Shown here one piece after another: positions 42,055 to 50,618 of a DNA stretch of 64,000 nucleotides. The DNA lies in NCBI GenBank assembly GCA_018266575.1, contig JAFEAE010000017.1, forward strand, positions 62,001 through 126,000, in the 5' to 3' direction. The stretch's first letter is position 1. Every line of letters begins with the position of its first letter. A program made the translations under genes and the position numbers. Under the pieces are notes generated by a model. That model was not told where the DNA came from. It worked only from the letters and a program-made list of their open reading frames with translations, and made no database searches. This DNA comes from Bacteroidota bacterium (GTDB lineage: Bacteria; Bacteroidota; Bacteroidia; Chitinophagales; Chitinophagaceae).

Positions 42055-43059
42055 ATGAAATACAGGAATCTTGGAAAAACAGGTGAAAAATTATCTGCAA
42101 TCGGCCTGGGTTGTATGGGAATGAGTTTTGCCTATGGGCCACGCAACGATGAAGAATCCATTGCAACATTACACAAAGCGTTAGAGCTCGGCATCAATTT
42201 CTGGGACACGGCGGATATGTACGGCAACGGGCATAATGAAGAATTGATTTCAAATGTGCTTGTGCCCAACCGCAGTAAAATTTTTATTGCCACAAAATTC
42301 GGCTTTCGTTTCAGGGATGGTGTAGTTGGGCCAAGCGGCACCCCTACTACTTATTTCGATGGTTCGCCGGAATACCTGAAAACCGCTGTGGAAAAGAGTT
42401 TAAAGCGATTGAAGATTGATACGATCGATCTTTATTATGCTCATCGCATTGATCCGGCTATTCCGGTAGAAGATATGGTTGGGGCAATGGCCGATTTAGT
42501 GAAAGCTGGCAAAGTGCGTTACCTCGGTTTGTCAGAAGCTTCTGCTGCATCTATCCGCAAAGCACATAAGGTTCACCCGATAACTGCATTGCAAAGTGAA
42601 TATTCATTGTTGACGCGTGATATTGAAAAAGAAATTCTCCCGACATGCAGGGAACTGGGAATTACATTTATTCCTTATAGCCCGTTAGCAAGAGGATTGG
42701 TCACTGCAACCGTTACCGATAAAGATGCTTTAGGCCCGGATGATTTTCGCAAAACGCTTCCGCGTTTTAGTGATGAACATTGGAAAAACAATCAGCAACT
42801 CTCCACCGAATTTGCCGTTCTTGCGCAAGAAAAAAAAGTGACGCCTGCACAGTTAGCCCTGGCTTGGGTTTTAGCACAAGGTGACGACATAATACCGATC
42901 CCGGGAACCAAAAAAAGAAAATACCTGCAGGAAAATGCAGAGTCTGTCGACATTGTATTAGGTAAAAATGATTTACAAAAAGTAGAAACGCTTCTTGCAA
43001 AATACCCGAATGTCGGGCAGCGCTACAGCGACGGGTCGATGAAATTGGTAAATAATTAA
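42055..43059 (+). CDS. Aldo/keto reductase
   Basis: A 334-residue NADPH-dependent aldo/keto reductase of the AKR/YajO-like group. The catalytic tetrad is Asp51, Tyr56, Lys81 and His130 ([23 protein letters not shown]). The cofactor-binding C-terminus [16 protein letters not shown] is intact. These enzymes reduce a range of aldehydes and ketones, so the substrate cannot be named. It is cytoplasmic, 86 bases after xerD, and is followed by an alcohol dehydrogenase that may act on related substrates. Confidence 0.92.
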   Translation: MKYRNLGKTGEKLSAIGLGCMGMSFAYGPRNDEESIATLHKALELGINFWDTADMYGNGHNEELISNVLVPNRSKIFIATKFGFRFRDGVVGPSGTPTTYFDGSPEYLKTAVEKSLKRLKIDTIDLYYAHRIDPAIPVEDMVGAMADLVKAGKVRYLGLSEASAASIRKAHKVHPITALQSEYSLLTRDIEKEILPTCRELGITFIPYSPLARGLVTATVTDKDALGPDDFRKTLPRFSDEHWKNNQQLSTEFAVLAQEKKVTPAQLALAWVLAQGDDIIPIPGTKKRKYLQENAESVDIVLGKNDLQKVETLLAKYPNVGQRYSDGSMKLVNN

Positions 43060-43187
43060 AAATAACCTGAACAATTATTTAATGATCCGGTTATATAAGA
43101 TTTTCATCGCTGAATGAAAACGTTTTAGTTTTGCTGCTATATGACTGGCCGGACATTTTATTATCACTAATCAAAACAAAAAAAATT

Positions 43188-44237
43188 ATGACTCAAGTAA
43201 ATGCGTATGCTGCACAAAGTGCAACCACACCATTAACGCCATTTAATTTTTCGAGAAGAGATGTTGGCGCTCATGATGTGCAAATTGAAATTTTATATTG
43301 CGGAGTTTGCCACTCCGATATTCACCAGGTAAGAAATGAATGGGGAAATTCTATTTTCCCGATGGTCCCCGGGCACGAAATTGTAGGGCGTATTACCAAA
43401 GTTGGCGCCCACGTAAAAAAATTTAAAGAAGGTGATTTAGCCGGTGTGGGATGTTTCGTTGATTCATGCCGTACTTGCCCTGCCTGCCTTGCAGGTGATG
43501 AGCAATATTGCGAAGTTGGTATGGTGGCAACATACAATGGATATGAAAAAGATGGCAAGACACCAACTTATGGTGGCTATTCCACACAAATAGTTGTTGA
43601 CGAAAATTACACGCTGAAAGTTTCTGAAAAACTTTCTATCGAAGGTGTTGCCCCGTTATTATGCGCCGGCATCACAACGTATTCACCACTGCGCCATGTT
43701 GGTGTTGGTAAAGGGCATAAAGTTGCTGTGCTCGGTCTTGGTGGATTAGGTCATATGGCTGTAAAATTTGCATCTTCATTCGGTGCAGAAGTTACTATGC
43801 TGAGTGGTAGTAAATCAAAAGAAGCTGATGCAAAAAAATTAGGTGCAGATCATTTTGTATTGACATCTGATAAAAACGCTATGAAAGACAGGGCAAATTA
43901 TTTTGATTTCATCCTCAACACCGTTTCTGCCCCGCATGATTACAATGCATATTTGAATTTATTAGGTACAAACGGAACGATGATCGTTGTTGGCGCGCCA
44001 CCTGCCCCTGCTGAAATCCCTGCATTCAATTTAATTATGAAACGCAGGAGCATTATCGGTTCACTGATTGGCGGAATTAAGGAAACACAGGAAATGCTCA
44101 ACTATTGCGCTGATCATAATATTACTTCCGATGTTGAAGTGATAAATATCGATTATATCAACAATGCGTATGAACGCATGTTGAAGAACGATGTGAAATA
44201 TCGTTTTGTGATTGATATTGCTTCGTTGAAAAATTAG
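43188..44237 (+). CDS. Zinc-dependent NAD(P) alcohol dehydrogenase (cinnamyl-ADH/YahK group)
   Basis: A 349-residue medium-chain dehydrogenase. The catalytic zinc ligands are Cys41 (CGVCHSD) and His63 (PGHEIVG). The structural zinc uses Cys94, Cys97, Cys100 and Cys108. The cofactor loop is GLGGLGHMAVKFA. It should reduce aldehydes, probably with NADPH as in YahK. The ATG at 43188 is preferred over an upstream TTG at 43131, whose 19 extra residues are not family-like. It converges with the vWA protein gene over a strong inverted repeat. Confidence 0.93.
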   Translation: MTQVNAYAAQSATTPLTPFNFSRRDVGAHDVQIEILYCGVCHSDIHQVRNEWGNSIFPMVPGHEIVGRITKVGAHVKKFKEGDLAGVGCFVDSCRTCPACLAGDEQYCEVGMVATYNGYEKDGKTPTYGGYSTQIVVDENYTLKVSEKLSIEGVAPLLCAGITTYSPLRHVGVGKGHKVAVLGLGGLGHMAVKFASSFGAEVTMLSGSKSKEADAKKLGADHFVLTSDKNAMKDRANYFDFILNTVSAPHDYNAYLNLLGTNGTMIVVGAPPAPAEIPAFNLIMKRRSIIGSLIGGIKETQEMLNYCADHNITSDVEVINIDYINNAYERMLKNDVKYRFVIDIASLKN

Positions 44238-44252
44238 TGAGAAGAGTGAGCG

Positions 44253-44309
44253 GTGAGCAGTAAACAGTACGCAGTTTTTAAAATAAAAATACTACTGTTT
44301 ACTGCTCAC
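44253..44309. terminator. Bidirectional terminator-like GTGAGCAG-word hairpin
   Basis: GTGAGCAGTAAACAGTA (44253-44269) and its exact complement at 44293-44309 form a 17-bp stem over a 23-base AT-rich loop. Additional words (GAGTGAGCGGTGAGC before, ACTCCTTACCACTTAC and CTCCACTCACTC after) flank the stem. It lies between the convergent alcohol dehydrogenase and vWA genes. Confidence 0.85.
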
Positions 44310-44354
44310 TGTTTACTCCTTACCACTTACAACTTACCGCTCAGTATTCTCCAC

Positions 44355-46325
44355 TCACTCCCTGCTTACATCTTCATCTTCATCTATCGTTCCTGTTTTC
44401 GTAATGGATTCCGCATTCTGAAGCAGTTTCAAAAATTCATTACGGAATCCTTCTTTATCTTTTCCCAATCCACCTTTTGCAAGCCGCCATGCATTATCGT
44501 AAGTTGATTGCTGTTTGAATTCAGAATTACGCAACAACATTCCGAACTCTGCAACAGCAGCAGCAAAACGGAAATTCAAAGACGTTTTATTAATATCAAT
44601 ATTTTCATCGATCACCGGGTGTTCGATCAGTTTGCTTACATCGGCATCCGGCTTTTTATAGCGGAATTTTATTGTCATGATTTCAGGGGAAGATGCGTTT
44701 GATGTAAGTTTAGTTGGCCTCTGATATTTCAATGAATCCACTTTTTCTTCGAAATCATTTTTCACGCCAACAGGGATGATCTCATACAAAGCAGTTACAG
44801 TGTGGCCACTTCCAAGGTCACCTGCATCTTTCAGATCATTATTAAAATCTTCTTTATTCAATAAACGGTTTTCATAACCGATAAGGCGATACGATTGTAC
44901 TCTGGAAGGATTGAATTCAACCTGCAGTTTTACATCTTTTGCTATAGTGAATAATGTGCCTCCAAATTCACTCACCAACACCTTTCTTGCCTCATTGTAA
45001 TTATCGATGTAAGAATGATTGCCGTTTCCGATGTTTGCTAATTTCTGCATCCTGCTATCGCTGTAATTCCCTTTTCCGTAACCAAGCACTGTAAGAAAAA
45101 CGCCGGTCTTTCTTTTTTCTTCTATTAATTGCTCTAGGTCGGAGGCACTGCTTGGGCCAACATTAAAATCACCGTCGGTACAAAGTATCACGCGGTTATT
45201 ACCATCATTCACAAAATTTTGTTTCGCAATTTTATATGCCAGTTCTATTCCCGCTCCTCCTGCTGTTGACCCACCGGCTTCTAATGCATCTATCGCATCT
45301 TTTATTTTTTGCTTTTCTGATCCGGGCGTTGAAGGCAGTACCAGGCCTGCGTTTCCGGCATATACAACAATAGCTACTTTATCTTTTTCGCGTAATTGGT
45401 CAACCAATAATTTCATTGACGATTGAACAAGCGGTAATTTATCAGGCTCCAACATAGAGCCGGAAACATCAATTAAAAAAACAAGATTGCTTGCCGGTAA
45501 ATTTTCAACAGGAATTTTTTTGCCCTGTAACCCTATTGTCACTAAACGATGTTTTGTATTCCACGGGCAAGAAGAGATTTCTGTGTTGATTGAAAACGGA
45601 TCATCATTCTGCGGTTGGGGGTAATCATAATGAAAATAATTGATGAACTCTTCAATACGCACTGCACCGGGCGGAGGCATTTGCCCCATTTGCAGGAAAC
45701 GCCTTACATTGCTGTATGAAGCGCCATCAACATCAATAGAAAAAGTAGATAATGGGTTATTCATCACCGTTAGGAAACGGTTCTCTACAATATTGTCATA
45801 TTCTTCTGTATTAAAATTATTATTGTTCCTGTTGAATGTATCTGCATATCCATCGGCTTGTTTAGCCTTGTCCCTGCTTTGAATACTCACTCCCGCAACT
45901 CTACCCATCAATTGTTGAGGGGCATAATAGCCTGATGAGCGAAGTGCAGGAGCACTATATTCAACCATATCGTCTTTTCTTGCAATTCCATAGCCAGTGA
46001 CTACTACTTCTTCCAGTTTATTTACCAATGCTCTCAATCTTACAACCAATGGAGCATTAGTGATTTTTACTTTTAGCTGATGTTTTTCGTATCCAACAGC
46101 CGAAACTTCCAAAACAGTTTTTTCATTGGGAATCTTTATCGAAAAACTACCATCCGCCAAACTGATTGTACTTTTTTTTGTTCCTTTAATGGTAATTGTT
46201 GCGCCTGCAACAGGCGTTCCGTTTGCAGCGTCTATTATCTTGCCGGAAATCAGTATGTCCTGAGCCGGGCGAAATGCAAATAAAGGGAAGGAAAGCATCA
46301 GCCAGCTTAATATAGATTGTTTCAT
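44355..46325 (-). CDS. vWA-domain outer-envelope protein with SusC-like N-terminal module
   Basis: A 656-residue exported protein. After a signal peptide (..AFRPAQ, residues 1-22) come a carboxypeptidase-regulatory-like domain (about 25-100), a SusC-type EEVVVTGYGIA segment (about 105-115) and a plug-like LMGRVAGVSIQ (about 139-149). A YfbK-type vWA block follows, with the MIDAS motif DVSGS in LVFLIDVSGSM and the later CTDGDFNVG, and then a DUF3520-like C-terminus. It lacks a beta-barrel, so it is not a receptor. It diverges from the sigma/anti-sigma pair. Function is unknown; related proteins are thought to act in envelope interactions. Confidence 0.85.
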   Translation of the reverse strand: MKQSILSWLMLSFPLFAFRPAQDILISGKIIDAANGTPVAGATITIKGTKKSTISLADGSFSIKIPNEKTVLEVSAVGYEKHQLKVKITNAPLVVRLRALVNKLEEVVVTGYGIARKDDMVEYSAPALRSSGYYAPQQLMGRVAGVSIQSRDKAKQADGYADTFNRNNNNFNTEEYDNIVENRFLTVMNNPLSTFSIDVDGASYSNVRRFLQMGQMPPPGAVRIEEFINYFHYDYPQPQNDDPFSINTEISSCPWNTKHRLVTIGLQGKKIPVENLPASNLVFLIDVSGSMLEPDKLPLVQSSMKLLVDQLREKDKVAIVVYAGNAGLVLPSTPGSEKQKIKDAIDALEAGGSTAGGAGIELAYKIAKQNFVNDGNNRVILCTDGDFNVGPSSASDLEQLIEEKRKTGVFLTVLGYGKGNYSDSRMQKLANIGNGNHSYIDNYNEARKVLVSEFGGTLFTIAKDVKLQVEFNPSRVQSYRLIGYENRLLNKEDFNNDLKDAGDLGSGHTVTALYEIIPVGVKNDFEEKVDSLKYQRPTKLTSNASSPEIMTIKFRYKKPDADVSKLIEHPVIDENIDINKTSLNFRFAAAVAEFGMLLRNSEFKQQSTYDNAWRLAKGGLGKDKEGFRNEFLKLLQNAESITKTGTIDEDEDVSRE

Positions 46326-46461
46326 AATAGTATTTTTTTAACGGATGCAACAACTCGCAGAATTACATAAAGCAGAAAAAATATTTTAATTTGGGAACAC
46401 GAATCGGACGAATTGAAGCGATTTTAGCAACTCTAATAATTATTAACCCGGCAACAGATTT

Positions 46462-47049
46462 TTGTCTTTCATCAAAAACATATCACCCAAAAATATAAGC
46501 GACCACGAATTGGTATTGCTGTATAAAAAATCCGGCAACCTTACAGTGCTTGGCGAATTATACCAACGCTACATGGAATTGGTTTATGGGGTTTGTGTGA
46601 AATATTTAAAAGAGCCCGAAACTGCCAAAGATGCTGTGATGGCTGTTTTTGAAGAGCTGGTACCAAAATTGCAAAAACATGAAGTAGATAATTTTAAAGG
46701 CTGGCTGTATACACTGGCTAAAAATCATTGCCTGATGCAGTTGCGCTCAGTAAAAAATAAACATGTGCTGGAGTTTGATACGGAGCGTATGCAATTAACG
46801 GAAGATGTGCATCTGAATGGTGTGATGGAAAAAGAAGAGCACCTGGAGCGATTACAGGATTGCATGCAAACATTGAATGATGAGCAACGAACAACCGTAA
46901 CATTGTTTTATCTTGAAAACAAATGTTATAAAGAAATTACGGAGCTCACCGGTATGGAATGGAACAAAGTGCGCAGCCAGATTCAAAACGGAAGGAGAAA
47001 TTTAAAAATTTGCATGGAACAAAAAACGCTCAACGCAGGAAATGAGTGA
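46462..47049 (+). CDS. ECF-type RNA polymerase sigma factor
   Basis: A 195-residue sigma-70 family protein with region 2 (ELYQRYMELVYGVCVKYL, then FKGWLYTLAKNHCLMQLR) and region 4 (LNDEQRTTVTLFYLENKCYKEI). It has no ATG before the conserved region; the start is a TTG at 46462, and an upstream in-frame TAA lies at 46444-46446. It overlaps the next gene by 8 bases, the classic arrangement for a sigma factor and its membrane regulator. It is divergent from the vWA gene, which it may control. Confidence 0.9.
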   Translation: MSFIKNISPKNISDHELVLLYKKSGNLTVLGELYQRYMELVYGVCVKYLKEPETAKDAVMAVFEELVPKLQKHEVDNFKGWLYTLAKNHCLMQLRSVKNKHVLEFDTERMQLTEDVHLNGVMEKEEHLERLQDCMQTLNDEQRTTVTLFYLENKCYKEITELTGMEWNKVRSQIQNGRRNLKICMEQKTLNAGNE

Positions 47050-48409
47050 GAACGGAAAACATATCAATTATACCTCTGCAGATATTCAGAAATACCTGGA
47101 AGGGAAATTATCTGCACAGGAAATGCATGCCATTGAAAAAGCGGCGATAGACGATCCATTTCTGGCTGATGCCATTGAGGGGTTTGAAAATCTTTCTACC
47201 CGCCAATCAACAGCAGCTACAAATGCGGATATCCATGAACTTCACCAGCAATTGCAGGAAAGGATATCCGGAAAAAAGAAATCGTTACTGGTATTTTTTA
47301 CAGGATGGCGTGTTGCAGCAGCAGTGATTGTGCTGTTAGGAATCGGTGTACTAACGGTAAACTATATCCTGAATTCATCAAAGAGCAGACTAAATATTGC
47401 ACTATCCCAACAAGTGAGAAAAGAATTGGATTCGCTTGTTCAAAATAAAAATAACGTACAAACCGATTCTACAGAATCAAGTAGGCCGGATTCTTCACGG
47501 CGAGCTATCACGGAAACAAATAATTCACCGAAAGATATAGCAGTATCGAAAACATCGACCCAAAAAGAAAAAAAGTCAAGCCTGGTAGTATCACAAACAG
47601 AACCCGCGGTCCGGAAAAAAGAAATCACAGGATATAAAAAAGATGATGTTGGCCTTGCTAAAAACATCAAGCCGGGATTTCATTTTGACAGTATCCGAAG
47701 TGCACCATTAGCATCTGCCGATTTAGATAAAGCATTAGCCGGAAAAGTTGCGGGTGCACAAATTTCTGCTAACAAGGCAAGAGTTGCTAATACCAATTTT
47801 TTAACAGGGAAAGTAGTCGATGCCAATAATCAACCGGTGATAGGCGCAAGCGTTTTTATAAAGAATAAAAAAAATGCAACAGTTACCGACAACAACGGCT
47901 TCTTTAAATTAAATAACAACAGTAATAATGCAACCGTTGATGTTACTGTAAACTCAATCGGCTACCAACCTGCATCAGCAACATTAAATAATAATGCAAG
48001 TACAGAAAATACCATCACTCTGCAACAGTCAACAGCATCATTGAATGAAGTAGTTGTCACAGGTTATGGTGCAGCTAAGAAAAGAGATTTGAGCAATAAT
48101 GATGATGAAATGGAAGATGCCCTTTCAATGGATTCACTTCCACAAAAAGCAATGCCATTAACCGGCTGGGATAATTTTAAAAAATATATCGACCAGAATA
48201 AAAAAATTATTAATACAGATTCAACAATCAGTGGCGAAGAAATATTTTCATTTTTAATTGATAGCGCCGGCAAAATCTCTTCATTCCATATCATCAATTC
48301 ACTTTCTCCTTCACACGACAAAGAAGTAATACACCTGATAAAAGATGGCCCGAAATGGAAATTATTGGAAGGCAAAAAAGCAAGGATTAAATTAACCATT
48401 AATTTCTAA
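47042..48409 (+). CDS. Anti-sigma-like membrane protein with carboxypeptidase-like and SusC-like modules
   Basis: A 455-residue protein. The first ~60 residues (IQKYLEGKLSAQEMHAIEKA) resemble anti-sigma N-termini, followed by one membrane helix (about 85-110, VAAAVIVLLGIGVLTVNYIL). The periplasmic part contains a plug-like ALAGKVAGAQIS (about 232-243), a carboxypeptidase-regulatory-like domain (about 257-330, TGKVVDANNQPVIGAS), and an EVVVTGYGAAKKRD segment (about 334-348). The C-terminus resembles a TonB-type partner-binding region (INSLSPSHDKEV). Coupled to the sigma gene by an 8-base overlap, it probably controls sigma activity. That role is inferred from the arrangement. Confidence 0.8.
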   Translation: MSENGKHINYTSADIQKYLEGKLSAQEMHAIEKAAIDDPFLADAIEGFENLSTRQSTAATNADIHELHQQLQERISGKKKSLLVFFTGWRVAAAVIVLLGIGVLTVNYILNSSKSRLNIALSQQVRKELDSLVQNKNNVQTDSTESSRPDSSRRAITETNNSPKDIAVSKTSTQKEKKSSLVVSQTEPAVRKKEITGYKKDDVGLAKNIKPGFHFDSIRSAPLASADLDKALAGKVAGAQISANKARVANTNFLTGKVVDANNQPVIGASVFIKNKKNATVTDNNGFFKLNNNSNNATVDVTVNSIGYQPASATLNNNASTENTITLQQSTASLNEVVVTGYGAAKKRDLSNNDDEMEDALSMDSLPQKAMPLTGWDNFKKYIDQNKKIINTDSTISGEEIFSFLIDSAGKISSFHIINSLSPSHDKEVIHLIKDGPKWKLLEGKKARIKLTINF

Positions 48410-48476
48410 GCATGTTTCAGCTATCTTGATTAATTGCAGTATCATTGCATAATTTTATCATCCAAAAAAAATGATT

Positions 48477-49313
48477 ATGAAAAAATTGCTTTGCCTGCTA
48501 ACGCTTTCAGCAGTTCTTTTTTTACAAGCATCATCACAGCAATTAAAAACACCGGCTCCATCACCGCCACAATTTGTGCGGCAGGATTTCGGATTGTCGT
48601 CAATCGAGTTATCATATTCCCGCCCCGGAATAAAAGGGCGCAATATATTCGGCGACCTTGTTCCTTTTGGAAAAGTATGGCGCACCGGAGCCAACTCTGC
48701 CACTACTTTAACATTCGGTGATGATGTAACAATCGGCGGAACAAAAATTGCTGCAGGCAAATACGGATTGCTCACGATCCCCGGCGAACATGAATGGACA
48801 TTCATCATTACCAAACAACTTGATGTAACAAATCCTTCAGCATATAAACAAGACCAGGATGTAGTGCGGGTAACTGCCCAAGTAGAACATCTTCCTTTTG
48901 CAGTAGAAACATTTTCAATCCTGTTTAATGATGTAACCAGTACAAGTTGCAACCTTGAATTGGTTTGGGACAGAACAGCTGTAGCGCTGCCAATAAAAAC
49001 AGACATTGATTCAAAGATCATGTCGCAGATAAATGATGCGATCAATAAAGACAACAAACCATATTTCAGTGCAGCAATGTATTACTTAGATAATGGAAAA
49101 GATCTCAATAAAGCTCTGGAATGGTTTAACAAAGCGCTGGAAGCTAATCCGGATGCGTATTTCATTGTGTATCAAAAAGCAAGGTGCCAGGCAAAACTTG
49201 GCAAAAAACAAGACGCAATTGCCACAGCTCAAAAAGGAATTGACCTCGCAAAAACAGCAAAGAATGATGATTATGTTGCGTTAAATGAAAAGTTAATTGC
49301 ATCATTGAAATAA
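48477..49313 (+). CDS. DUF2911-family secreted protein with TPR tail
   Basis: An exported 278-residue protein. A signal peptide (MKKLLCLLTLSAVLF..ASSQQ) is followed by a DUF2911 domain (about 25-165) with the family's GLSSIELSYSRPGIKGR, FGKVWRTGANSAT and AAGKYGLLTIPGE stretches. The last ~100 residues form two or three TPR-like helices (ALEWFNKALEANPDAYFI). Function is unknown. The ATG at 48477 is preferred over one two codons upstream because it begins the signal peptide directly. It stands 67 bases after the anti-sigma-like gene. Confidence 0.87.
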   Translation: MKKLLCLLTLSAVLFLQASSQQLKTPAPSPPQFVRQDFGLSSIELSYSRPGIKGRNIFGDLVPFGKVWRTGANSATTLTFGDDVTIGGTKIAAGKYGLLTIPGEHEWTFIITKQLDVTNPSAYKQDQDVVRVTAQVEHLPFAVETFSILFNDVTSTSCNLELVWDRTAVALPIKTDIDSKIMSQINDAINKDNKPYFSAAMYYLDNGKDLNKALEWFNKALEANPDAYFIVYQKARCQAKLGKKQDAIATAQKGIDLAKTAKNDDYVALNEKLIASLK

Positions 49314-49425
49314 TCCAGGGATAGTTTAGAACTACCCGGTAAATGCTTTCTTCTTTTACTATTTTGTTTTAGTATTGAAGAAAGCATTTTAACTTTTATA
49401 GCTTTCATAATTTTTAAAAATAATT

Positions 49426-50535
49426 ATGCAATACAAACGGATGCCGATAGAAATAGAATCGCCTGAAAGTTTAGGATATGATTCTATTGAGTGCAACCTC
49501 GCAGAAAGTTCTGTACGGGATGTTTTATTCAAAGACATTAATATAAATCTTAACGACCTGGTAATAGCGTATGGTGACCATATTGGCAAACCTGCATTAC
49601 GAGAATTGATTGCATACGATCACAAAAATATTTCTGCGGATGATGTGTTACTGACTGTTGGCGCTGCAGGTGCTTTATTTATTATCAATTCATCTTTATT
49701 AAAAAAAGAAGACCATTTGATTGTTATTCGCCCGAATTATGCAACGAATATTGAAACGCCACGAGCTATCGGTTGTGAAATAAGTTTTATTGATTTGTAT
49801 TTTGAAGAAAGATATGAATTGAATGTTGATAAAATAAAGGCAGCAATAAAAGCGAATACAAAACTTATCAGCATTACAACACCGCACAACCCCACAGGTA
49901 CAACACCTGGCGAAAACCAGCTTCATGCACTAGTAAAGCTCGCAGAAGAAAATAGTTGTTATTTGCTCGTTGATGAAACCTATCGCGACATATCATTTCA
50001 AACTCCACCTCCACTTGCAGCAACGTTGAGCAAAAATGTAATCAGCATTTCATCTGTTTCAAAAGCTTATGGAATACCGGGGATACGTTTGGGTTGGATC
50101 ATCACGCAAGAGAAATCATTACAACATCTTTTTCTTGCAGCAAAAGAACAGATTCATATTTGCAATTCTATTGTTGATGAAGAAATCTGTTATCAATATC
50201 TCATCAAAAAAGAAAAGTATACTACTGCTATACAAAAAGAAATAAGAACCTGCTTTACTATTTTAAAAAACTGGATTAGTAATCACCCTCATCTTGAATG
50301 GGTCGAGCCAACCGGCGGAGTAGTTTGTTTTCCACGTTTTAAAAAAGAAATTAAGATAGATATAGAAAAATTCTATTCCGTTTTATTGGAGGTTTACAAA
50401 ACTTATATTGGGCCGGGGCATTGGTTTGAACAAAGCAAACGAAGTTTCCGCTTAGGCTTTGGATGGGAAAGAACAGAGGCGTTTGAAAAAGGATTAAAAA
50501 ATATAGATAAAGCGATTGCAGATTGTGAGGGATAG
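49426..50535 (+). CDS. Class I/II PLP-dependent aminotransferase
   Basis: A 369-residue fold-type I aminotransferase. The PLP lysine is Lys213 in ISSVSKAYGIPGIRLGW. Other landmarks are TPHNPTGTTP (Asn/Pro cofactor loop), LLVDETYRDI (with the Asp that contacts the pyridine nitrogen) and RLGFGWER near the C-terminus with the substrate-carboxylate Arg. It is cytoplasmic. Relatives include amino acid aminotransferases and capreomycidine-synthase-like enzymes, and the substrate cannot be fixed. It converges on the BaiN-like gene over a 20-bp perfect inverted repeat. Confidence 0.88.
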   Translation: MQYKRMPIEIESPESLGYDSIECNLAESSVRDVLFKDININLNDLVIAYGDHIGKPALRELIAYDHKNISADDVLLTVGAAGALFIINSSLLKKEDHLIVIRPNYATNIETPRAIGCEISFIDLYFEERYELNVDKIKAAIKANTKLISITTPHNPTGTTPGENQLHALVKLAEENSCYLLVDETYRDISFQTPPPLAATLSKNVISISSVSKAYGIPGIRLGWIITQEKSLQHLFLAAKEQIHICNSIVDEEICYQYLIKKEKYTTAIQKEIRTCFTILKNWISNHPHLEWVEPTGGVVCFPRFKKEIKIDIEKFYSVLLEVYKTYIGPGHWFEQSKRSFRLGFGWERTEAFEKGLKNIDKAIADCEG

Positions 50536-50536
50536 C

Positions 50537-50618
50537 TAGCCACAGATTCACAGATTATTTTCATAAAATTTGCCGGACTTATTATTTTTTCAACAATCAA
50601 TCTGTGAATCTGTGGCTA
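50537..50618. terminator. CACAGATT-word bidirectional terminator-like repeat
   Basis: TAGCCACAGATTCACAGATT (50537-50556) and its exact complement at 50599-50618 give a 20-bp perfect stem over a 42-base loop. The right arm contains the stop codon of the minus-strand BaiN-like gene (50616-50618), and the left arm starts 2 bases after the plus-strand stop. The CACAGATT words are tandem in each arm. Confidence 0.85.

Noticed and set aside
48458..49057. 199-codon minus-strand frame opposite the DUF2911 gene
   Set aside because: Antisense shadow; the plus-strand protein has a signal peptide and family motifs.
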